From contig NZ_MBLO01000258.1 in the NCBI RefSeq assembly GCF_001854805.1, positions 50,339 through 114,338 on the forward strand: DNA of 64,000 bases. Reading direction: 5' to 3'. The notes beneath the pieces are model-generated. The model saw nothing but the letters and a program-made list of their open reading frames with translations. It made no database searches and was not told the origin of the DNA. Positions 58,405-64,000 of this stretch are shown piece by piece (within the stretch, counting starts at the first letter, position 1; every line of letters begins with the position of its first letter). A program made the position numbers and the translations under genes. The DNA is from Pseudofrankia coriaricola. Its GTDB lineage: Bacteria; Actinomycetota; Actinomycetes; Frankiales; Frankiaceae.

Positions 58405-59406
58405 TCACTCAAGGGCAGGTGGGACGATCACGGCGCGACCTCCGACCCGGCCGGCGGCGAGCAGATCGATCGCCCGGCCCGCTTCCTCCATCGGGAAGCT
58501 CTCCACGCCCAGGGTCAGGTCGCCGCTCACGAGCATCTCCGCGAGCGCGTGAGCGTGTTCGCGGGCCGCGACTTCGCGCCGAATCATGTTGACGGGCAGC
58601 AACGCGACATCGTCGAGCAGCCAGTTCGGAAGATGGATGTCGATGTCGGTACCGGCCACGTACCCGACGAGTACGGCCCGGCCACCGGGGCGGACCCACG
58701 TGCAGCGGCCCGGCAGGTCGGCGCCCCCCACCGTGTCGACGAGAAGTGTCGCGGTGCGGTCCTTCGCCAGGGCTGCCAGCCGATCGGCTTGATCAGCCGC
58801 GATCGCCTCGGCGCCCGGGGCCACAAGCCCGCGCTGCTCCTCCCGGGCGACCAGGCCGATCACCGAGCACCCGGCTCGCAACGCGAGCTGCACCACCATC
58901 GACCCGACCGCACCGGCCGCACCCGCGACGACCACCACCTCGTCGCTGGTCTTCTCGACCCCCTCGACACCCCAGGCGCCGATCCGGCCCACCTCGTGCA
59001 GGGCGACGTGGGCCGTCGTGGTCGGAACGAAGAAGCAGGCCCCGAGTTCGGGCGACAGGCCCTCCACCGCCGGAACGAGCGTCTTCGACCTGGTGACGAC
59101 ATACTCGGCCCAGGTGCCGCCGCGGATCAGGCCGAGGCCGCCACCGCGCAGGAGGACGCGGGTGCCGGGCTCGAGCGCATCGGACTCGACCACGACGCCG
59201 CAGCCTTCGACCCCGCCGACGTAGGGCAGCTCGGGCTTGATGGTGAAGTTTCCGCTGGCCACGGTGAGATCGAGGTGGGCGACGGCCGCCGCCTCGACCC
59301 TCACCAGGGTTTCGCCCTCGCCTCGTCGCGGTACCGGTACGTCGTCCACACGCAGGGGACCTCCCCACCCGTGGACGCGCACGGCGCGCATCGTCTGCCC
59401 GGTCAT
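58405..59406 (-). CDS. Quinone-oxidoreductase-like MDR (zinc-independent) enzyme
   Basis: A 333-residue medium-chain dehydrogenase/reductase. MRAVRVHGWGGPLRV, GGVEGCGVVVESDALEPGTRV and the NADP site VVVAGAAGAVGSMVVQLA are seen. No structural-zinc Cys cluster is present, so it belongs to the QOR-like branch acting on enones or quinones with NADPH. ATG 59406 overlaps the upstream hydrolase stop (ATGA); ATG 59391 is also possible. It could reduce a quinone or unsaturated ketone intermediate. Confidence 0.9.
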   Translation of the reverse strand: MTGQTMRAVRVHGWGGPLRVDDVPVPRRGEGETLVRVEAAAVAHLDLTVASGNFTIKPELPYVGGVEGCGVVVESDALEPGTRVLLRGGGLGLIRGGTWAEYVVTRSKTLVPAVEGLSPELGACFFVPTTTAHVALHEVGRIGAWGVEGVEKTSDEVVVVAGAAGAVGSMVVQLALRAGCSVIGLVAREEQRGLVAPGAEAIAADQADRLAALAKDRTATLLVDTVGGADLPGRCTWVRPGGRAVLVGYVAGTDIDIHLPNWLLDDVALLPVNMIRREVAAREHAHALAEMLVSGDLTLGVESFPMEEAGRAIDLLAAGRVGGRAVIVPPALE

Positions 59407-60296
59407 GACACCGCGGGATGCTTGGCGAGGAACTGGAGGCTGAGGTCGTTGTAGCGGTCGGCCTGTTCGTGCTGCGGCCAGTGCCCGCACTCGTCGAAGA
59501 GCACGAGTTCCGAGCCGGCGATCGCCTCATGCATCGCGTTCGCCTCCGGCACCTCGCCGAACGGGTTGTTGCGGCCCCACACGACCAGCGTCGGCACGGT
59601 GATCTGGGCCAGGTCCTCGGGTTGCAGAAGGTTGCGCAGCCGGGTCTGGAGGTCCTGCAGGCACAGCAGGTTGTCGAGGTTGGCGACGAAGTCGGGCTGG
59701 TGGTAGATCGCGTGTCGAACCGCGACAAGCTCCTCGGTCGCATCCGCGGGATCGTTCATCAGCAGGCGCAGCCGACTACGGGTGATGTCGACATCGTCCG
59801 ATTCGACCGCTCTACGCGTGCTGGTGCGGATGCGTGCCATCACCTCCGGATTGGCCACCGTCCCGCCGGCGCAGAGCAGTTGCAGCGAGGCGACCCGGTC
59901 GGGATTGTCCATCGCCGTGCGGGCACCGACCCAGCCGCCCAGAGATTCACCGACAATGTGCGCCTTCTCCACCCCGACGGCGTCCAGATAGGCCAACAGG
60001 TGGTCGCGGTAACGCGGGATCTCATGGGGATAGTCGGGCTTTCCTGAATATCCGTGGCCGAGCATGTCGATGGCGTGGCAGGCGTAGCTGGCGGCGTGCG
60101 CACGGATGTTGCGCATGAACGCCTCCAGGTGACCGCTCGTGCCATGAAGGAAGATCACGGCCTCGCCGGAGCCGGCGCGCAGCGCGCGGGTCGGGATCCC
60201 GCCCGCACGCACCGTGGTCAGGCCGAAGTCGAAGCCGGCCAACTCTGTCCAGATGGTCCGGGCAACATCGTCAGTGGTCACGTTTTGCTCCATCAT
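59403..60296 (-). CDS. Alpha/beta hydrolase (MhpC-like)
   Basis: A 297-residue alpha/beta-hydrolase with oxyanion HGTSGHLEAF, nucleophile elbow VGESLGGWVG and C-terminal His in DECGHWPQHEQ. In the acid loop WGRNNPFGEVPEA the usual Asp is Asn, as in some relatives where another acid serves. C-C bond hydrolysis of a meta-cleavage product or ester hydrolysis are options. ATG overlaps the stop of the small membrane-peptide gene. It is one of two hydrolases in the operon, with clearly different sequences. Confidence 0.88.
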   Translation of the reverse strand: MMEQNVTTDDVARTIWTELAGFDFGLTTVRAGGIPTRALRAGSGEAVIFLHGTSGHLEAFMRNIRAHAASYACHAIDMLGHGYSGKPDYPHEIPRYRDHLLAYLDAVGVEKAHIVGESLGGWVGARTAMDNPDRVASLQLLCAGGTVANPEVMARIRTSTRRAVESDDVDITRSRLRLLMNDPADATEELVAVRHAIYHQPDFVANLDNLLCLQDLQTRLRNLLQPEDLAQITVPTLVVWGRNNPFGEVPEANAMHEAIAGSELVLFDECGHWPQHEQADRYNDLSLQFLAKHPAVS

Positions 60297-60460
60297 CCAT
60301 GGGTGGACGCTCCAGGTGCCGCGCGATTCTGGTTGATGCGGTGCACCTGCGTGTTGCTGCGGGCCAGCAGCCTGGGCAGCGCGTAGGCAGCGGCGGCGCC
60401 GACGACGAGCAGGGCGAGGAGCTTCTTCATCGGTGTCCTGAACTGGCGGGAGGGATTCAT
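60293..60460 (-). CDS. 55-residue single-pass membrane peptide inside the operon
   Basis: The frame encodes 55 residues: MNPSRQFRTPMKK, a hydrophobic segment LLALLVVGAAAAYALP, then a polar tail. Its ATG overlaps the stop of the upstream hydrolase by four bases and its stop overlaps the ATG of the downstream hydrolase by four bases. GGGAGG sits just before the ATG. Such exact packing strongly favours a real gene. Topology would be N-in with a cytoplasmic Lys pair. I know no family; it may anchor a hydrolase or assist uptake (inference). Confidence 0.72.
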   Translation of the reverse strand: MNPSRQFRTPMKKLLALLVVGAAAAYALPRLLARSNTQVHRINQNRAAPGASTHG

Positions 60461-61356
60461 GGGTGGTCGACGGAGCGGAGGAAGCCGTCCACCACGGCGT
60501 GGTATGCGGCGGGGCGCTCCTCCTGGAGATGGTGTGAGACGTGGTCCATGACGTGGAGACTCCCGCGCTTGACCATCCGCGCGAGCATCATCGGATAGTC
60601 GGGGGTGAGGAATGCGTCCTCGCGGCCCCACATGAACAGTGTCGGAGCCTCGATGAGAGCGAGTTCGTCGGTGAGGTCCTGCCAGTCGCCGCGCGGGGAG
60701 TCCGACCTGGCGGCGAGTTCGCGTTCGCCCTCGTCGAGGCTCTGTCGCCAGCGCATCTCGACGGTTTCCCCGGGGAGCCGGTCCGGGTCGTGCCACTCGA
60801 GCCTGCTGATGAGGTCACGCATCTTCTCCCGCGTCGGGCCCGTGCCGCCGTAGTAGACATCGCGCGCGTTCCGGCCGCGCCGGCCACCCTCAGGAAGCGG
60901 CGCCAGTGGCCCGTAGAACACCGGCATGCTGCCCGTGATCACGAGCGAGCGAACTCGTGCGGGGTGGCGGGCAGCCAGGCAGAGGGCGATGGTCCCGCCC
61001 CATGAGTTACAGATGAAGTCCGCGGTCCCGATTCCGAGAGCGTCCATCAGGGCGACGGTCTTCGCGGCATGGAAGTCCCACATGGGCCCGGAGATATGGC
61101 ACTTCTCGGACTGTCCGTACTGCAGAATATCCACGATGACGCAGCGGCGGTCGACCGCGAAGTAGGGAGCGACCGGCCCGAAGTCGCTCCAGCCCGTGCA
61201 GCCCGGGCCTCCGCCGTGGAGGAAGATCGTGTCCGGCCCCGAGCCGAGCTCAAGATAGTGGTACTGGACTCCGCTGGCCGCGGCGAACCGGCTGGCGGGC
61301 ATCGGGCCCGCGGCGGGCGAGGCGAGTCGGTCAGCGGCGTCGGTGGCAGTCTTCAC
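60457..61356 (-). CDS. Alpha/beta hydrolase, meta-cleavage-product hydrolase type
   Basis: A 299-residue hydrolase with the C-C-hydrolase pattern: IFLHGGGPGCTGWSDFGP oxyanion loop, nucleophile elbow CNSWGGTIAL, acid in MWGREDAFLTP and catalytic His in MDHVSHHLQEE. This matches BphD/HsaD-like enzymes that split the 2-hydroxy-6-oxo-dienoate formed by extradiol cleavage. GTG at 61356 overlaps the dioxygenase stop by four bases (GTGA). It directly follows the dioxygenase, in pathway order. Confidence 0.92.
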   Translation of the reverse strand: MKTATDAADRLASPAAGPMPASRFAAASGVQYHYLELGSGPDTIFLHGGGPGCTGWSDFGPVAPYFAVDRRCVIVDILQYGQSEKCHISGPMWDFHAAKTVALMDALGIGTADFICNSWGGTIALCLAARHPARVRSLVITGSMPVFYGPLAPLPEGGRRGRNARDVYYGGTGPTREKMRDLISRLEWHDPDRLPGETVEMRWRQSLDEGERELAARSDSPRGDWQDLTDELALIEAPTLFMWGREDAFLTPDYPMMLARMVKRGSLHVMDHVSHHLQEERPAAYHAVVDGFLRSVDHP

Positions 61357-62315
61357 AGGGATCCCCCTCCGCAGAGACGTTCGGACGGCTCGATGAGAGC
61401 GACGCCCATACCCGTCAGCCATTCGGGCATCGGCGAGTAGACCAGCGCCCGGCCGGGCTGGAAGCCCAGGGCGGACGCCATCACCAGCCAGGTCCGCAGC
61501 TCCTGGCCGCCGTTGCCGGCAACGGCCTCGATCTCGCCGCTGCTCATAGATGCGTAGCGGCGCAGCTGTCCTCGTTCCAGGTCGGCGAGGAACTGCTTGT
61601 CGAACTCGGCGCGGATAGCGGGTTGGGCCGCGACGATGATCTCGCGCCGCCGCTTGTCATAACGCTCCCACTGACCTCGGCCGTTGAGCCATGCCTCGAC
61701 CAGGAACGCCTCGTCAGCGCCCGCTGGGGCACTCCAGTCACTCGGCCAGGGCAGCCGGTGCGACAGGCCGCCGGAGGCAATGACCACCACCCGCCTGTCG
61801 CCGCCGACGCGACCAGCCGCATTCGCGATGTTGCCACCCAGCTCGACGCACCGAGAAAGCTTCGGCAGCGGTGCCGCGAACACGTTCACCACCAGCGGCA
61901 CTACCGGTATGTCGATGCCGTCCAGGAGGTACTGGATGGCATGCGACTGCCCGTGGTCGATCTGCAGCCGAGCGGAGACGGCGACCTCCGTGCCGGCTTC
62001 GACGAGCTCCGCCGCAAGGGATCTCGCGAACTCCGGGTCGGTCTTCTGCGGGCCTGCCGGCGTGCCGGCCTCACCCGACGCGATGACCTCACCGACGCCC
62101 ATCGTGAAGGCCGGGATGAGGTCCAGCCAGAAACCGCGGAAGTGATTTGATCCGACGATGACAGCCACATCCGGTCGGACCCGCGCGATGTTGTCCCGGG
62201 CCGCCATGAGCGCCACCCGGAAAGCCTCGGCGCGATCAGTGTGCACGGCCTCGTCCCAATGCGTGTTCATCAGGGTGGAGTGGGAGGCGCCCACACCCAG
62301 CACGATCGACGACAT
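61353..62315 (-). CDS. Class III extradiol ring-cleavage dioxygenase (LigB family, MhpB-like)
   Basis: A 320-residue type III extradiol dioxygenase. Likely Fe(II) ligands are His12 (GVGASHSTL) and His58 (VGSNHFRGF), with a further acid later; catalytic His in QIDHGQSHAIQ; the C-terminal SGGLSHRLPWP is typical of 2,3-dihydroxyphenylpropionate 1,2-dioxygenase and relatives. It opens a catechol next to the hydroxyls using O2. It starts eight bases after the Rieske gene and overlaps the hydrolase gene downstream. Confidence 0.92.
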   Translation of the reverse strand: MSSIVLGVGASHSTLMNTHWDEAVHTDRAEAFRVALMAARDNIARVRPDVAVIVGSNHFRGFWLDLIPAFTMGVGEVIASGEAGTPAGPQKTDPEFARSLAAELVEAGTEVAVSARLQIDHGQSHAIQYLLDGIDIPVVPLVVNVFAAPLPKLSRCVELGGNIANAAGRVGGDRRVVVIASGGLSHRLPWPSDWSAPAGADEAFLVEAWLNGRGQWERYDKRRREIIVAAQPAIRAEFDKQFLADLERGQLRRYASMSSGEIEAVAGNGGQELRTWLVMASALGFQPGRALVYSPMPEWLTGMGVALIEPSERLCGGGSL

Positions 62316-62323
62316 CGAGGCCG

Positions 62324-63607
62324 TCAGCTCTCGCCCACGGTCCGCGCGCCGGATCGGTCCGCCGTCGCGACAACAGGGTCCAGGCCCTTCTCGCGCAGCG
62401 CCGCGAGGCGGTCCCTGGCGGTGTTGTCAGCGAGCTTGCGCCACTGCAGCAGCGAGTCGTCCGGACGGTAGAGCTTCTCCGGGGGCGCATCGGTCATCTC
62501 GACCATCCACTTGTCCTGCGCGGAGAACTGCCCGTGGAAGAGCCAGCGAACGGCGCCGAGATACTTGGCGTAGAACGGGAGCGTCCGGAGGCCCTTTTTG
62601 AAGTCAGCCAGGACGCCGACGTACAGGTGGTGGTCGCGATCCACCGACACATAGAACTCGTAGTGGATGAAGGTCGGGTAGACGATCCGCAGCATACCCG
62701 GCATACTCACGGACGCGAACCCGGGAAAGTCCTGCGCGGCGATCACCGGGTTCACCGCGCGGTGCGAGGTGGTGTTTCCGACGTTCTTCGTCTCCCTGGG
62801 TGGCTTGAGCTTGTACCAGGCCTGGCCCGACCAGCGACCCAGACCAGGAAACTCCGCTTCCCAGAACTGCTCCTGCTGGACGCGGTAGATCCAGCGGCCG
62901 CGCCGTACAATTTTGGTCGTGTTCCACACCGGCATTGGCTTGAACAGCCGCCACAGGGAAGTCCGGTGCAGGTACTTGGCATGGCCCTCGTCATAGCCGT
63001 TCTCGCACGCAAACCGCCAGTTACCCGGGCGAGGCTGGATACGAGCACCCACTACCGCCGCCTTCCCGACGAGCTCTTCCGGCAGTTGGTCGTCGATCGA
63101 GTGCGGTTCCTCGCCGTCACCGACGAAGACCCAGACCATGCCGAGGCGCTCCTCGACGTCGTATGTCGGCTGGGTGACCTTGCCGCAGATCGGCGACTGC
63201 GGGCCGTCGGTGATGGCGGCTTTGAGCTCGCCCGTCTCCAGATCGAACGTCCAACCGTGGTACACGCACGAGACGGTGCCCGGGAACTGCTTGTTGCCGA
63301 GACTCAGGGGCACCCCGCGGTGCGGGCAGCGATCCTTCATCCCGAAGACCTTGCCCTTGTCGCGGATCACGAACAGGTCCTCGCCGAGCAGGGTCACCTT
63401 GCGCGGCTTCTCGCCAACCTGGGAGGAGAAGCAGACGGGGTACCAGTAGCCGCGGAAGCCGGCCTCGGCAGCCTGGTAGTGCGGCCAGGTCGACCAGTCC
63501 TGACGTCCCGGGAGCTCGCCCGCCCGGTGTCCCGCGCCCCTCGTTCTGGGCGACCTGGCGGTGCGGGCCTCGGGCGCCTCGACCCTCGGGTGCACGGACT
63601 CGTTCAT
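62324..63607 (-). CDS. Rieske non-heme iron oxygenase, alpha subunit
   Basis: A 427-residue oxygenase. The Rieske [2Fe-2S] centre is CPHRG... CVYHGW (residues about 94-117) and the mononuclear iron site is NGYDEGHAKYLH (about 202-212). A 45-residue polar leader precedes the domain. No beta subunit, ferredoxin or reductase is adjacent, suggesting an alpha-only oxygenase of the phthalate/KshA/vanillate type fed by reductase genes elsewhere. First gene of the operon, it would hydroxylate or demethylate an aromatic acid to give the catechol for the next enzyme. Confidence 0.92.
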   Translation of the reverse strand: MNESVHPRVEAPEARTARSPRTRGAGHRAGELPGRQDWSTWPHYQAAEAGFRGYWYPVCFSSQVGEKPRKVTLLGEDLFVIRDKGKVFGMKDRCPHRGVPLSLGNKQFPGTVSCVYHGWTFDLETGELKAAITDGPQSPICGKVTQPTYDVEERLGMVWVFVGDGEEPHSIDDQLPEELVGKAAVVGARIQPRPGNWRFACENGYDEGHAKYLHRTSLWRLFKPMPVWNTTKIVRRGRWIYRVQQEQFWEAEFPGLGRWSGQAWYKLKPPRETKNVGNTTSHRAVNPVIAAQDFPGFASVSMPGMLRIVYPTFIHYEFYVSVDRDHHLYVGVLADFKKGLRTLPFYAKYLGAVRWLFHGQFSAQDKWMVEMTDAPPEKLYRPDDSLLQWRKLADNTARDRLAALREKGLDPVVATADRSGARTVGES

Positions 63608-63779
63608 GTCTGCTCCACGTCTGGCTCACGGCAACGGACGCATGCGTCGAGTACACGACGTGCTGGATTCAGCGAGCAGACCACCGAGCGCGGAGCGAGG
63701 ACAAGATCACTGGTTCGCCTGACGGAACCGAGGCCGACTCTCCGCCGCCCAGCCGAGTCACCCGTCTCAGGTTTCGTTC

Positions 63780-64000
63780 AGCGGTCCGGCTGAGGCGACC
63801 CGTTCCGAGCGGCGACCTACGTTCGGTCGCGAACGGCTCCATCCCATTCCGTCGTGCCGCCGCGGACGAGAGGTTCACCAGGCGGGTTCCGCTCGGCCAA
63901 TGGGGAACCCCGGGTGACATCGCGCACGCGGCGCTCTTCCTGCTGGCGGCGGAGTCCGCCTGGACGACGGGCGCCGCCATCCACGTAGACGGCGGCTACA
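63780..64000 (+). pseudogene. C-terminal SDR segment without its N-terminal domain (runs off the window)
   Basis: A plus-strand frame open to the window edge reads AADERFTRRVPLGQWGTP, GDIAHAALFLLAAESAWTTG, AAIHVDGGY, the typical last 50 residues of an SDR. The expected Tyr-x3-Lys and Gly-rich Rossmann motif should lie 80-230 residues earlier, but that space is the short gap and the minus-strand Rieske gene. It is a truncated remnant or a gene broken by rearrangement. The gap 63608-63780 shows nothing else. Confidence 0.6.

Noticed and set aside
63669..63980. A minus-strand small protein at the right edge
   Set aside because: The plus strand there encodes a conserved SDR C-terminus; the minus frame is its antisense image.

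Overview
The window is about 64 kb of very GC-rich DNA from an actinomycete. Genes start with ATG or GTG behind GGAGG-type ribosome sites, and many neighbours share 4-base ATGA or GTGA overlaps. F420-type luciferase-like oxidoreductases, mycofactocin-type SDRs and large sets of FadE, crotonase and thiolase-like genes suggest a soil actinomycete, possibly a Frankia relative (inference only). No rRNA, tRNA, CRISPR or intact mobile element was found.

Region A (about 0.1-48.8 kb) is a patchwork of short, mostly divergent transcription units for acyl-CoA and cyclic-lipid catabolism. In order it holds: an SDR / acyl-CoA dehydrogenase / phosphotransferase operon resembling a split ACAD11 (LvaA/LvaC-like) module; a GNAT-ADP-forming ligase fusion; a DUF35 / thiolase-like / acyl-CoA synthetase operon; mycofactocin-type SDRs, a D-aminoacylase-like amidohydrolase and a MarR unit; a class III CoA-transferase, P450 and ferredoxin; a thioesterase / PaaK-like ligase operon; a GntR regulator; an orphan solute-binding lipoprotein; MaoC pairs, crotonases, an aldehyde dehydrogenase / SDR pair; a DUF35 / thiolase / crotonase / crotonase / thioesterase run; an HMG-CoA-synthase-like-DUF35 fusion with a thiolase; three further FadE-type enzymes; and a second GntR regulator. 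Almost every unit is preceded by an AT-rich island sharing TAACTAA/TTAGTTA-like words, which is the best evidence for a common, apparently undescribed regulon.

Region B (about 49.4-63.6 kb) is built differently and has no such islands. A degenerate transposase-like remnant lies at the border. On the plus strand a TauABC/SsuABC-type transporter is followed by a tandem CoA-transferase and an enoyl-CoA hydratase. Facing it is a tightly coupled nine-gene minus-strand operon: Rieske oxygenase, LigB extradiol dioxygenase, an alpha/beta hydrolase, a 55-residue membrane peptide, a second alpha/beta hydrolase, a quinone-oxidoreductase-like MDR enzyme, a 2-hydroxypentadienoate hydratase-like enzyme, a metal-ligand-poor M20 protein and an IclR regulator. 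Together they make a plausible uptake, ring-hydroxylation, meta-cleavage and CoA-dependent route for an unidentified aromatic acid.

Several enzymes lack canonical catalytic residues (thiolase-like, HMG-CoA-synthase-like, AMP-binding, crotonases, M20, CoA-transferase), so family names should not be read as reactions. Two gene remnants (LLM oxidoreductase at 26.6 kb, SDR at the right edge) show past rearrangement. Active-site statements come from reading motifs by eye, not from alignments.
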